A stretch of DNA of 64,000 nucleotides, taken from positions 43,227,869-43,291,868 of the forward strand of contig OX411554.1 of NCBI GenBank assembly GCA_948146395.1, written 5' to 3'. Below, piece by piece: positions 51,978 to 64,000 of this stretch. A program made the position numbers and the translations under genes. How positions within the stretch are numbered: position 1 is the stretch's first letter; each line of letters opens with the position of its first letter. This DNA is from Fragum whitleyi. Its lineage: Eukaryota > Mollusca > Bivalvia > Cardiida > Cardiidae. The notes beneath the pieces were generated by a model. It searched no databases. It was not told the DNA's origin and saw only the letters and a list, made by a program, of their open reading frames with translations.

Positions 51978-52806
51978 AACAAGAGGGCCATTGGCCCTTA
52001 AGCGCTCACCTGAGGCATATAGTTTACAAAGGAAGCAAAGTGCCAACACTAATTATTGAAGTTTCATTACTGGCTTAACAAAAGACAAAGATATCAAGAC
52101 GACATACATTTGAGTCAAATCTACTGCCCCTAGAGTGCACACAAGGTTTTTCTAGAATTTGACCCCTTGACCCCAATTTTGATCAGACTTGACCCAATTT
52201 TGATCTAGACCGAGATATGATGGAGACAAACATTCTGACCAAGTTTAAAGACATTTGAGCCAAAAAAAAAGTGCCATCTAAAGCGCCCACAAGGTTTTTC
52301 TAAAATTTGACCATCCCTTGATCCCATTTTTGACCCAAATTGACTCTATTTCTAACTTGATCGGGATTTGATGGAGACAAACATTCTGACCAAGTTTCAA
52401 GACATTTGGGCCAAAAATGTGGCCTCTAGAAAGCACACAAGGTTTTTTTTTAAAATTTGACCCCTTCACCTAATTTTTGATCCCACTTGACCAAATTTTG
52501 AACTTGACTGAGGTTTGATGGAGACAAACATTTTGATCAAGTTTCATGACATTCGAGCCAAAAATGTGGCCTCTAGAGAGAACATATGTTTTTTCTAAAA
52601 TTTGACCCCTTGACCCCAATTGACCCAATTTTAAACTTGGCCGAGATTTGATGGAGACAAATTTTCTGCCCAAGTTTCAAGACATTTGGGCCAAAAAAGT
52701 GGCCTCTAGAGTGCACACAAGGTTTTTCTAAAATTTGACCATCCCTTGATCCCATTTTTGACCCAACTAGGCCCAATTTCGAACTTGATTGAGATTTGAT
52801 GGAGAC
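51978..52806. mobile_element. Tandem-core dispersed element 5, unit 1 (inverted, cut by tandem junction)
   Basis: It begins aacaagagggccattggccc, the complement of the usual tail, then gcgctcacctgagg, then about five ~150-bp repeats (tttgatggagacaaacattc, aagtttcaagacatttgggc). It stops abruptly at the unit junction. Confidence 0.65.
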
Positions 52807-53705
52807 AAAGTACGTCTCTGATATAAGACGCGCCAGTGAAAGTGTAAGTTTTTTTGACAGATAAGCCGTGGCTAATTGTCTGGAAAATACGGTACTGATG
52901 ATGGATTATATTGTAGATGTTGATAATTCCACCAATAATGACATTGTTATATCTAGATCAGACAATTGTATCCCCGTAAGATAAATATATAAAACGTTCT
53001 TAGTGTTTTATAAGAAAAAAATATCTAAAGAGATTGGGGGAATGATAATTGTCGAGGCTCTGTCGAGTGTAAACTTTTTTAACAGATAAACTGTGGCTTA
53101 TTGTCTGGAAAATACGGTACTGGTTATGGTATATATTGTTGACGTTGATATTTTAGGTAAAATAAATGACATTGTAAAATCTAGATAAGACAATTGTATC
53201 CCCTTACGATATGTTTGTTATACGTACTTGGTGTGTTGTATGAAAAAAATATCTAACGAGATGGGGGAATCGATAATTGTCGAGGCTCTGTGGAGACAAT
53301 TATCAATTCCCAAAACAGAGTTAGATATTTTCATAAAAAACTAAGCATCAGACGAATCCACAATTTTAAAATGTACGAAATTGTGACAATGTAATTTCCG
53401 CGAAAATTGCGGACATGAGACTTTATTTTATTGCTGACCATTGTTCAATGAACGCAGCTCAATGATTGTTCAAGTTTTGTTGTGTTTTTTTTTTTATTAT
53501 AGAATTGAAAATGATTTTTTAAACAATTATGCTAAAATTCTAGATTTAAGAGTAAATAGTTTATGAAAATTTCAACCACGATCTTTTGCAGACGTGAGTT
53601 AAAAAGTTTGTCTAGTATAGTGTCCAGTAAATCCTGATGCCCGGATGACCGGAATAACTCGTCCATTCTTCGAAAAGTCGAGCTTAAAATACTAATGACA
53701 TTTTT

Positions 53706-53993
53706 ATGCCCCCGCATCGATAGATCGGGGGCATATTGTTTTACTCATGTCCGGCTGTCTGTCCGTCTGTCTGTCCGTCTGTCCGTCCGTCTGTCCGAAA
53801 ACTTAACCTTGCCAATATCTTCAAGCCTATTCAAGATACAAAGCTAATATTTGGCATGATGATAGATCTCAATGATCCGCATCCGCTGGTACCAAAGTCA
53901 AGGTCATGTGACAAGGTCAAGGTCATCTGTCAAGGTCAAACTTTGAAAAAAAAGCCTTTACGGGGGCATTCGTGTTTCACAAACACATCTTGT
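53706..53993. mobile_element. 'atgccccc...cttgtt' dispersed element, unit 2
   Basis: Tandem copy of the element at 47453. Confidence 0.6.
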
Positions 53994-54041
53994 TATAATT
54001 ATAAAACCGAAATTATTTGAGCATCACTTATAATACAAAAA

Positions 54042-54833
54042 TTATTTTAGAAGAGATAATAATAATAGAAATAATATAATAAATGACTTACCAAATGATT
54101 GACTGTGTGCTGTTCGTGTGCCTCGTGCAGCTTTCGGTCTCACCCTCCTGTCACGTGTATCGATAGTTGATACCACTTTCTGTTCAATAAATGATACAAC
54201 TCTATGTTCTGATTTGCTCACAGGAACATGCCTTTCTTTTGCTACCCTAGGTAGTGAAGCCTTCATCATTGGGATTTCAACTTTGTCGAGGTTTACATTG
54301 GAGAAGAGCAGCACTTCGTCGGCTGTTTTAGAAATGGAGACGTCGGCTGTTGACAGGGACTCGGTCAAATGCCTGCTCCATAGATTTACGGCTTTCCAGT
54401 TTGGTATCCGACCTTGGTATGTTGCCATCTGCCGTTGACCCAATCTTTCATCCTCTCTCTTTTTTGGGACGCCACAATTTTGTTGTCCGATATCTTTAGT
54501 GTCTTTGGTCATATAAGACTCCAGAATCTGTCGCCCAATACCTGCTGCAGTGCATTTGACCTTGGTTGCTCCATCATTTACAACCTCAATAACGTTGGAT
54601 TTTGTATCGTTGGCCTCAAAAACCTCTATGACTTTACCAAAAGGTGTTTCAACAATATTGTATGCCACTCTAACCTTTACATCTACTTCATCTTCGACTT
54701 CAATCGCGTGTGATTCTATATAGCCACTAGACGTGCTGCTGCTGACTATTGGTGACGGCGAAAGGACCTCATCAATGTCGTCATTAAAGCAGCAAAAGAA
54801 ATCTCTAATTCTTGATTTAAAAGATCTTCCCAT
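54042..54833 (-). CDS. Unrecognised protein, probable first coding exon, unit 2
   Basis: Same as the unit 1 ORF, with Ile24 changed to Leu (EVLSPSP) and the donor reading TTTG/GTAAGT (exon end 54092). The frame is intact over 263 codons. Confidence 0.6.
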   Translation of the reverse strand: MGRSFKSRIRDFFCCFNDDIDEVLSPSPIVSSSTSSGYIESHAIEVEDEVDVKVRVAYNIVETPFGKVIEVFEANDTKSNVIEVVNDGATKVKCTAAGIGRQILESYMTKDTKDIGQQNCGVPKKREDERLGQRQMATYQGRIPNWKAVNLWSRHLTESLSTADVSISKTADEVLLFSNVNLDKVEIPMMKASLPRVAKERHVPVSKSEHRVVSFIEQKVVSTIDTRDRRVRPKAARGTRTAHSQSFGKSFIILFLLLLSLLK

Positions 54834-56578
54834 ATTTTTGTTTAATTATTATTATCGCAAGCGCTAACGTTAGTAAAGCGTCGAACGGAAATTGACGTTA
54901 CTTGGAAATAACGTTGGGCGGAAGTTGTCGTTGCTTTGCAATAACGTTTAACGGAAACGGATACTAGCGTCAGAGCGGAAATATGCGTCAAATGGGATAT
55001 CACGTTTGTCGTTGACTTTGATAATAGAGTTCAACTAATAAATTTCTTTGCACACTAAAGCAAACAGAGAGTTGATATACTACATGTAGAATTTGGAGGG
55101 ATTTTCGGGATGAATTTGAATTATCAATCTTTGGAATGATTACGGGAATAAGTTAAATGGGTGGTTTGGGCGAGTTTTGAATGATACCCGGGGGGGGGGG
55201 TAATAGAATATCTCTAATTGCGTTCACGTTTGACGAACTAAATACATTGTATTGCCTTCCTTTGCCATGATATTAAATACTTGACAAAGTAAAATTCATT
55301 TGTGTCTTCACGAACCTATCAAACGCTTCATACTTGAGCTTGCCAATGAGATCAAAGTATATAGTATTTAGAGACCACAAATGCGAGCGCATAAGCTTGT
55401 AGCTTCAATAGGTCCTGAGCTCTGTTTTTCCTGAAGAATTAATCCATTTCGGTTTGGTTTTAGTACGGTTTGAGCGCTTTCGGAGCATTTTGAACGATTC
55501 AGCAATTGGTCGAAAGCATTTAGATTCGAGTGATTGGAGACACTATGAACTCGTGGTTTTGAGCGGGCGATTTTGGAAAATATTGAGTGGGATGCGCCTC
55601 AATTTCAGAATATAGATCTAGTCCATCCGACAAGGTCGTAACTCCAAATACGAAAATTACGCAAGTGCGTAAAAATGAAAATCCTCTTTCGAAAAATATC
55701 GTTGATGAATGATCATAACATCGAAACTACAGCTTATTACAATGTTTTGATTATTCACCGACACTCAAATCATCTTTTGTCACAGTCTACATATCGCCTC
55801 TATCCTATATATTCTTTGGTTGTCGCCTACTGAGTGCGTATACATTTTAAAGTCATAGATACGCCTATGTACGGCTTATCCGGCAGATTTTACCTGTTAA
55901 TATTTTAAATGCTTCCGCATCGATAAATCGGGGGGGGGGGGGCATATTTTTATGCTAGTGTCTGCATTACTGTTGTCTGTGTTGCTGTATATTTCTCTTA
56001 ACATGTGAAATAAACATCTCCAATAACAGACTATTCAGGATCAAGGTACAATAATATAATTTGGTAGAAAGGTTCCTATTCTACGAAGCCTAATGTCAAG
56101 GTCACTTTACAAAGTCAAAGTCAAGTATAACGCCCCTAAGATTTTGTAATTGAGAAAATATTGTAGAAAAAGAGGAAATTGTTTGTGACAAACAATTTCT
56201 TCTTATTCTACAAAAGTTTCTACCCTACTGAATGGTTATTTTTGAAATTAAATCCACTTTAATTTTTTTCATCTGCAAAACCTTTGAATTTTGACAGGTC
56301 CAAAATTTTGTAAAACAGGAAAGTGTTAATAATGTTGAGAGAAAATGATTTTTGCGTCACACCCCGTCAATATTTTAGACAGTATTTTAGTATATAAATG
56401 GAACTTATATCTCAGCTATGGAAAGTTATCATAGAGATAAAAGTTAAAGTGAATGACAAAAGGTAAAATCACCTCTATACAGATAAAATCGACCTTTGAT
56501 AACCCACTTATACTTGTTCATCTATAAATTGTGCATTTTCATCAATTATACTGCCGAAAAGGGAAATATATAATACAT

Positions 56579-56719
56579 ACTTAGTGTTTTGTATGAAAAA
56601 AATATCTTACGAGGTTGGGAGAATTGATAATTGTCAATTGTCAATTGACAATTGTCAATTCTCAATTCTCACAACCGAATTAGATATTTTTTTCATAAAA
56701 TACACTAAGTACGTATTAT
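56579..56719. mobile_element. Palindromic MITE, unit 2
   Basis: Tandem copy of 50325-50465. Confidence 0.65.
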
Positions 56720-58210
56720 ATTTATCTTATAACCTCTATTTGTCTTGTTTTCAAGTATGTTTCTAACTGAAATGCAAGTTTCTAAAAATAACTGCATTAT
56801 ATCATTGTTCTAAAAATTACTATGGGATATCATAAAAAATATCATTCCGGATGTTATCGAGACGTCGCAGTAACGTCGGGCTATTTTATAAAAAACAGTC
56901 ATATGTTTGTTTTAATTTGAAATAAAATCGCTGTACAGCCTAAAACAGCAGATTGTTGTACATCATTTTAAAGCTTTTGAAAAGCTTCATCTTATAGACA
57001 CTAAATTCTGATACCCATGGCTATGGAAAAAAAAATAATATCGAGTTTACTATTTAAAAAAATCGCCAAAAAGCTTCTCTTTTAATACATGTTCAAAATG
57101 CCATAAAATCGCGGATACGCTCTTTATCGTTGTAAAATTTTACACACAGATACCTAGAACACTAGGCCTTATACAGTGTGAATTTTGAAAGTTTCTTATA
57201 TAATTTTGCGAAAATCTCTTCACGTAAATAAAATAGCGGAAAGTGTAACGCTGCTAAAAATGCAGCAAAAAATGACGACTAAGAAATTTCAACGTAAAAA
57301 TAAACACACAAAATGAAGGAAATTGTTAAATCTAAAAACATTTAAGAAAAATGGTCAGATTTTTATTCCTTCACTTTGAATTTGGTTTATTTGCGTGTCT
57401 TAATTAAATACAAAATTTTCGCGTGAAAAGGTCTGAAAAAATGTCACGCTTTTTTAAATAACGCTATATTTTGCGCACCATTTTCGCGAGGAGTAACTAA
57501 ACTCTTATTAAATGTCGATTAAGTTAAATAAAAAATGAACTTGAAAAAATGGTCAGTCCATTATTTTCGAAAATATATAACAATCTATATTTTCTAGATT
57601 TAACGCTAAATTCGATATTGCTAATTACTGTATATGGAGATAGAAAATTTGCCTAAGACAGTTAGCAATTGATACCAAATTTCAAAGATAAACTCCTTAG
57701 CTCATTCTTCATCAGAACCCCCCAAATCATTTTGATTGCATTAAATATGTGGATTTTATGAATAAAACTGATGACAATATCATGATATGCATTGAAAAAA
57801 TGTGACAAACATTTTGTCAGTAACTAAAATCTGAATATCAAACATATTTCAGATAAATGTTTATTGGCTTAACCTTATCAGACTAACAAAAACATTTTTA
57901 TGAAATGAGACTTTAAAAAAAGTTTTTGATTTAGAAGGGTTAATGAGTTCAAACATTGTAGATTCTAAGAGGATACCTTCTTTGGGTTTAGCTTAACCCT
58001 TGTCATGCTGAATAAAAAGAAAACATTGCAAAATTACATTAAAATCAAATTGCCTAGGTCTTTGAATGCACTTATTGCGAGGCATCATTTATTTTGAAAA
58101 TCTTATACTTAAACTTTCTTAGTTTAAAAGGGAAATTCAGACAGTATGGTTTAAACATTTAATAAAACAATCAGTATTCAATATTTCGGCAAAAATTGCC
58201 TTTTTCAAGA

Positions 58211-59035
58211 AACAAGAGGGCCATTGGCCCTTAAGCGCTCACCTGAGGCATATAGTTTACAAAGGAAGCAAAGTGCCAACACTACTTATTGAAGTTTCAT
58301 TACTGGCTTAACAAAAGACAAAGATATCAAGACGACATACATTTGAGTCAAATCTACTGCCCCTAGAGTGCACACAAGGTTTTTCTAGAATTTGACCCCT
58401 TGACCCCAATTTTGATCAGACTTGACCCAATTTTGATCTAGACCGAGATATGATGGAGACAAACATTCTGACCAAGTTTAAAGACATTTGAGCCAAAAAA
58501 GTGCCATCTAAAGCGCCCACAAGGTTTTTCTAAAATTTGACCATCCCTTGATCCCATTTTTGACCCAAATTGACTCTATTTCTAACTTGATCGGGATTTG
58601 ATGGAGACAAACATTCTGACCAAGTTTCAAGACATTTGGGCCAAAAATGTGGCCTCTAGAAAGCACACAAGGTTTTTTTTAAAATTTGACCCCTTCACCT
58701 AATTTTTGATCCCACTTGACCAAATTTTGAACTTGACTGAGGTTTGATGGAGACAAACATTTTGATCAAGTTTCATGACATTTGAGCCAAAAATGTGGCC
58801 TCTAGAGAGAACATATGGTTTTTCTAAAATTTGACCCCTTGACCCCAATTGACCCAATTTTAAACTTGGCCGAGATTTGATGGAGACAAATTTTCTGCCC
58901 AAGTTTCAAGACATTTGGGCCAAAAAAGTGGCCTCTAGAGTGCACACAAGGTTTTTCTAAAATTTGACCATCCCTTGATCCCATTTTTGACCCAACTAGG
59001 CCCAATTTCGAACTTGATTGAGATTTGATGGAGAC
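58211..59035. mobile_element. Tandem-core dispersed element 5, unit 2
   Basis: Tandem copy of 51978-52806, with small length differences in A/T runs. Confidence 0.65.
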
Positions 59036-59935
59036 AAAGTACGTCCCTGATATAAGACGCGCCAGTGAAAGTGTAAGTTTTTTTGACAGATAAGCCGTGG
59101 CTAATTGTCTGGAAAATACGGTACTGATGATGGATTATATTGTAGATGTTGATAATTCCACCAATAATGACATTGTTATATCTAGATCAGACAATTGTAT
59201 CCCCGTAAGATAAATATATAAAACGTTCTTAGTGTTTTATAAGAAAAAAATATCTAAAGAGATTGGGGGAATGATAATTGTCGAGGCTCTGTCGAGTGTA
59301 AACTTTTTTAACAGATAAACTGTGGCTTATTGTCTGGAAAATACGGTACTGGTTATGGTATATATTGTTGACGTTGATATTTTAGGTAAAATAAATGACA
59401 TTGTAAAATCTAGATAAGACTATTGTATCCCCCTACGATATGTTTGTTATACGTACTTGGTGTGTTGTATGAAAAAAATATCTAACGAGATGGGGGAATC
59501 GATAATTGTCGAGGCTCTGTGGAGACAATTATCAATTCCCAAAACAGAGTTAGATATTTTCATAAAAAACTAATCATCAGACGAATCCACAATTTTAAAA
59601 TGTACGAAATTGTGACAATGTAATTTCCGCGAAAATTGCGGACATGAGACTTTATTTTATTGCTGACCATTGTTCAATGAACGCAGCTCAATGATTGTTC
59701 AAGTTTTGTTGTGTTTTTTTTTTTTTATTATAGAATTGAAACTATTTTTTAAACAATTATGCTAAAATTCTAGATTTAAGAGTAAATAGTTTATGAAAAT
59801 TTCAACCACGATCTTTTGCAGACGTGAGTTAAAAAGTTTGTCTAGTATAGTGTCCAGTAAATCCTGATGCCCGGATGACCGGAATAACTCGTCCATTCTT
59901 CGAAAAGTCGAGCTTAAAATACTAATGACATTTTT

Positions 59936-60223
59936 ATGCCCCCGCATCGATAGATCGGGGGCATATTGTTTTACTCATGTCCGGCTGTCTGTCCGTCTGT
60001 CTGTCCGTCTGTCCGTCCGTCTGTCCGAAAACTTAACCTTGCCAATATCTTCAAGCCTATTCAAGATACAAAGCTAATATTTGGCATGATGATAGATCTC
60101 AATGATCCGCATCCGCTGGTACCAAAGTCAAGGTCGTGTGACAAGGTCAAGGTCATCTGTCAAGGTCAAACTTTGAAAAAAAAGCCTTTACGGGGGCATT
60201 CGTGTTTCACAAACACATCTTGT
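59936..60223. mobile_element. 'atgccccc...cttgtt' dispersed element, unit 3
   Basis: Tandem copy of the element at 47453. Confidence 0.6.
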
Positions 60224-60271
60224 TATAATTATAAAACCGAAATTATTTGAGCATCACTTATAATACAAAAA

Positions 60272-61063
60272 TTATTTTAGAAGAGATAATAATAATAGAA
60301 ATAATATAATAAATGACTTACCAAATGATTGACTGTGTGCTGTTCGTGTGCCTCGTGCAGCTTTCGGTCTCACCCTCCTGTCACGTGTATCGATAGTTGA
60401 TACCACTTTCTGTTCAATAAATGATACAACTCTATGTTCTGATTTGCTCACAGGAACATGCCTTTCTTTTGCTACCCTAGGTAGTGAAGCCTTCATCATT
60501 GGGATTTCAACTTTGTCGAGGTTTACATTGGAGAAGAGCAGCACTTCGTCGGCTGTTTTAGAAATGGAGACGTCGGCTGTTGACAGGGACTCGGTCAAAT
60601 GCCTGCTCCATAGATTTACGGCTTTCCAGTTTGGTATCCGACCTTGGTATGTTGCCATCTGCCGTTGACCCAATCTTTCATCCTCTCTCTTTTTTGGGAC
60701 GCCACAATTTTGTTGTCCGATATCTTTAGTGTCTTTGGTCATATAAGACTCCAGAATCTGTCGCCCAATACCTGCTGCAGTGCATTTGACCTTGGTTGCT
60801 CCATCATTTACAACCTCAATAACGTTGGATTTTGTATCGTTGGCCTCAAAAACCTCTATGACTTTACCAAAAGGTGTTTCAACAATATTGTATGCCACTC
60901 TAACCTTTACATCTACTTCATCTTCGACTTCAATCGCGTGTGATTCTATATAGCCACTAGACGTGCTGCTGCTGACTATTGGTGACGGCGAAATGACCTC
61001 ATCAATGTCGTCATTAAAGCAGCAAAAGAAATCTCTAATTCTTGATTTAAAAGATCTTCCCAT
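60272..61063 (-). CDS. Unrecognised protein, probable first coding exon, unit 3
   Basis: Residue 24 is Ile as in unit 1, and the donor is TTTG/GTAAGT as in unit 2 (exon end 60322). The frame is intact. Confidence 0.6.
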   Translation of the reverse strand: MGRSFKSRIRDFFCCFNDDIDEVISPSPIVSSSTSSGYIESHAIEVEDEVDVKVRVAYNIVETPFGKVIEVFEANDTKSNVIEVVNDGATKVKCTAAGIGRQILESYMTKDTKDIGQQNCGVPKKREDERLGQRQMATYQGRIPNWKAVNLWSRHLTESLSTADVSISKTADEVLLFSNVNLDKVEIPMMKASLPRVAKERHVPVSKSEHRVVSFIEQKVVSTIDTRDRRVRPKAARGTRTAHSQSFGKSFIILFLLLLSLLK

Positions 61064-62810
61064 ATTTTTGTTTAATTATTATTATCGCAAGCGCTAACGT
61101 TAGTAAAGCGTCGAACGGAAATTGACGTTACTTGGAAATAACGTTGGGCGGAAGTTGTCGTTGCTTTGCAATAACGTTTAACGGAAACGGATACTAGCGT
61201 CAGAGCGGAAATATGCGTCAAATGGGATATCACGTTTGTCGTTGACTTTGATAATAGAGTTCAACTAATAAATTTCTTTGCACACTAAAGCAAACAGAGA
61301 GTTGATATACTACATGTAGAATTTGGAGGGATTTTCGGGATGAATTTGAATTATCAATCTTTGGAATGATTACGGGAATAAGTTAAATGGGTGGTTTGGG
61401 CGAGTTTTGAATGATACCCGGGGGGGGGGGGGGGGTAATAGAATATCTCTAATTGCGTTCACGTTTGACGAACTAAATACATTGTATTGCCTTCCTTTGC
61501 CATGATATTAAATACTTGACAAAGTAAAATTCATTTGTGTCTTCACGAACCTATCAAACGCTTCATACTTGAGCTTGCCAATGAGATCAAAGTATATAGT
61601 ATTTAGAGACCACAAATGCGAGCGCATAAGCTTGTAGCTTCAATAGGTCCTGAGCTCTGTTTTTCCTGAAGAATTAATCCATTTCGGTTTGGTTTTAGTA
61701 CGGTTTGAGCGCTTTCGGAGCATTTTGAACGATTCAGCAATTGGTCGAAAGCATTTAGATTCGAGTGATTGGAGACACTATGAACTCGTGGTTTTGAGCG
61801 GGCGATTTTGGAAAATATTGAGTGGGATGCGCCTCAATTTCAGAATATAGATCTAGTCCATCCGACAAGGTCGTAACTCCAAATACGAAAATTACGCAAG
61901 TGCGTAAAAATGAAAATCCTCTTTCGAAAAATATCGTTGATGAATGATCATAACATCGAAACTACAGCTTATTACAATGTTTTGATTATTCACCGACACT
62001 CAAATCATCTTTTGTCACAGTCTACATATCGCCTCTATCCTATATATTCTTTGGTTGTCGCCTACTGAGTGCGTATACATTTTAAAGTCATAGATACGCC
62101 TATGTACGGCTTATCCGGCAGATTTTACCTGTTAATATTTTAAATGCTTCCGCATCGATAAATCGGGGGGGGGGGCATATTTTTATGCTAGTGTCTGCAT
62201 TACTGTTGTCTGTGTTGCTGTATATTTCTCTTAACATGTGAAATAAACATCTCCAATAACAGACTATTCAGGATCAAGGTACAATAATATAATTTGGTAG
62301 AAAGGTTCCTATTCTACGAAGCCTAATGTCAAGGTCACTTTACAAAGTCAAAGTCAAGTATAACGCCCCTAAGATTTTGTAATTGAGAAAATATTGTAGA
62401 AAAAGAGGAAATTGTTTGTGACAAACAATTTCTTCTTATTCTACAAAAGTTTCTACCCTACTGAATGGTTATTTTTGAAATTAAATCCACTTTAATTTTT
62501 TTCATCTGCAAAACCTTTGAATTTTGACAGGTCCAAAATTTTGTAAAACAGGAAAGTGTTAATAATGTTGAGAGAAAATGATTTTTGCGTCACACCCCGT
62601 CAATATTTTAGACAGTATTTTAGTATATAAATGGAACTTATATCTCAGCTATGGAAAGTTATCATAGAGATAAAAGTTAAAGTGAATGACAAAAGGTAAA
62701 ATCACCTCTATACAGATAAAATCGACCTTTGATAACCCACTTATACTTGTTCATCTATAAATTGTGCATTTTCATCAATTATACTGCCGAAAAGGGAAAT
62801 ATATAATACA

Positions 62811-62950
62811 TACTTAGTGTTTTGTATGAAAAAAATATCTTACGAGGTTGGGAGAATTGATAATTGTCAATTGTCAATTGACAATTGTCAATTCTCAATT
62901 CTCACAACCGAATTAGATATTTTTTCATAAAATACACTAAGTACGTATTA
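62811..62950. mobile_element. Palindromic MITE, unit 3
   Basis: Tandem copy of 50325-50465. Confidence 0.65.
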
Positions 62951-64000
62951 TATTTATCTTATAACCTCTATTTGTCTTGTTTTCAAGTATGTTTCTAACT
63001 GAAATGCAAGTTTCTAAAAATAACTGCATTATATCATTGTTCTAAAAATTACTATGGGATATCATAAAAAATATCATTCCGGATGTTATCGAGACGTCAC
63101 AGTAACGTCGGGCTATTTTATAAAAAAAGTCATATGTTTGTTTTAATTTGAAATAAAATCGCTGTACAGCCTAAAACAGCAGATTGTTGTACATCATTTT
63201 AAAGCTTTTGAAAAGCTTCATCTTATAGACACTAAATTCTGATACCCATGGCTATGGAAAAAAAATAATATCGAGTTTACTATTTAAAAAAATCGCCAAA
63301 AAGCGCATGTAACGCGTAACATGCTTCTCTTTTAATACATGTTCAAAATGCCATAAAATCGCGGATACGCTCTTTATCGTTGTAAAATTTTACACACAGA
63401 TACCTAGAACACTAGGCCTTATACAGTGTGAATTTTGAAAGTTTCTTATATAATTTTGCGAAAATCTCTTCACGTAAATAAAATAGCGGAAAGTGTAACG
63501 CTGCTAAAAATGCAGCAAAAAATGACGACTAAGAAATTTCAACGTAAAAATAAACACACAAAATGAAGGAAATTGTTAAATCTAAAAACATTTAAGAAAA
63601 ATGGTCAGATTTTTATTCCTTCACTTTGAATTTGGTTTATTTGCGTGTCTTAATTAAATACAAAATTTTCGCGTGAAAAGGTCTGAAAAAATGTCACGCT
63701 TTTTTAAATAACGCTATATTTTGCGCACCATTTTCGCGAGGAGTAACTAAACTCTTATTAAATGTCGATTAAGTTAAATAAAAAATGAACTTGAAAAAAT
63801 GGTCAGTCCATTATTTTCGAAAATATATAACAATCTATATTTTCTAGATTTAACGCTAAATTCGATATTGCTAATTACTGTATATGGAGATAGAAAATTT
63901 GCCTAAGACAGTTAGCAATTGATACCAAATTTCAAAGATAAACTCCTTAGCTCATTCTTCATCAGAACCCCCCAAATCATTTTGATTGCATTAAATATGT

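Larger units (their letters stand above)
46555..52806. repeat. Tandem segmental repeat unit 1 (6,252 bp)
   Basis: Unit starts at aaagtacgtctctg inside a MITE and ends at gatggagac inside a tandem-core element. The next unit begins immediately. The junction shares only a few bases, so the duplication did not arise between long flanking repeats. Confidence 0.9.
52807..59035. repeat. Tandem segmental repeat unit 2 (6,229 bp)
   Basis: Nearly identical to unit 1. Visible differences are a G run of 11 (19 in unit 1), loss of a 20-bp near-palindrome near 57074, and scattered substitutions. Confidence 0.9.
59036..64000. repeat. Tandem segmental repeat unit 3, cut by window edge
   Basis: 4,965 bp of the same unit. 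Shares some variants with unit 2 (splice-donor G), but keeps the 20-bp segment unit 2 lost. Confidence 0.9.

Overview
The window is eukaryotic, and a bivalve mollusc is the best guess (inference). It is AT-rich and intron-bearing, and most of it is transposable elements. Several repeat types look bivalve-like from general knowledge, not a search: elements opening with AGCTCACCTGAGC and closing with CCTCTTGTT around tandem cores, 'atgccccc...gggggcat' elements with TGTCCGTC tracts, and a TTAA-flanked MITE with CCCTTGTCATGCTGAA ends. No bacterial operon, rRNA gene, intact tRNA gene or CRISPR array was seen.

1-25.7 kb. The one confidently identified host gene is a CENP-S (MHF1) orthologue on the + strand: four exons (5433-5474, 19223-19380, 20942-21008, 25526-25672), phase-consistent, 137 codons. 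Intron 1 (13.7 kb) holds a Gypsy-type LTR element with both LTRs, an ATAT target duplication and an intact Gag ORF but no pol. That element is split by a TIR element, which is itself split by a 5'-truncated LINE with an open reverse transcriptase. A TTAA-flanked element of about 2.5 kb with a nested MITE follows. Introns 2 and 3 carry more MITEs and a tandem-core element.

25.7-46.5 kb. Three further tandem-core elements lie here. One (31703-45427) is split by a nested stack: a Tc1/mariner-like element; inside it a second copy of the TIR element from intron 1; inside that a 9.5-kb element with AGGACGTTTTGGCC-array ends and a 9-bp target duplication; inside that two copies (E1, E2) of a GGACAATTGCCC-array element bracketing 7.46 kb. 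The bracketed DNA holds the 3' part of another LTR element (integrase fused to a PHD finger, a TatD-type nuclease ORF with its metal ligands, one LTR), a deleted pogo-like element, two more short-unit arrays and what looks like a captured promoter plus first coding exon. The 9-bp target duplications of E1 and E2 are crossed: the outer flanks match each other and the inner flanks match each other. This suggests a circular or tandem intermediate, or a misassembly.

46.5-64 kb. A 6.2-kb unit is present in at least three head-to-tail, almost identical copies, the third cut by the window edge. Each copy carries on the minus strand the same unrecognised 263-codon ORF. It is probably a first exon, with a GTAAGT donor at its end and a cluster of CGGAA (ETS-like) motifs upstream.

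How the parts work together: apart from CENPS and the unidentified tandem gene, the coding content belongs to mobile elements. The Gag-only LTR element and the LINE fragment can only be non-autonomous at this locus, and the stack gives a relative order of insertions.
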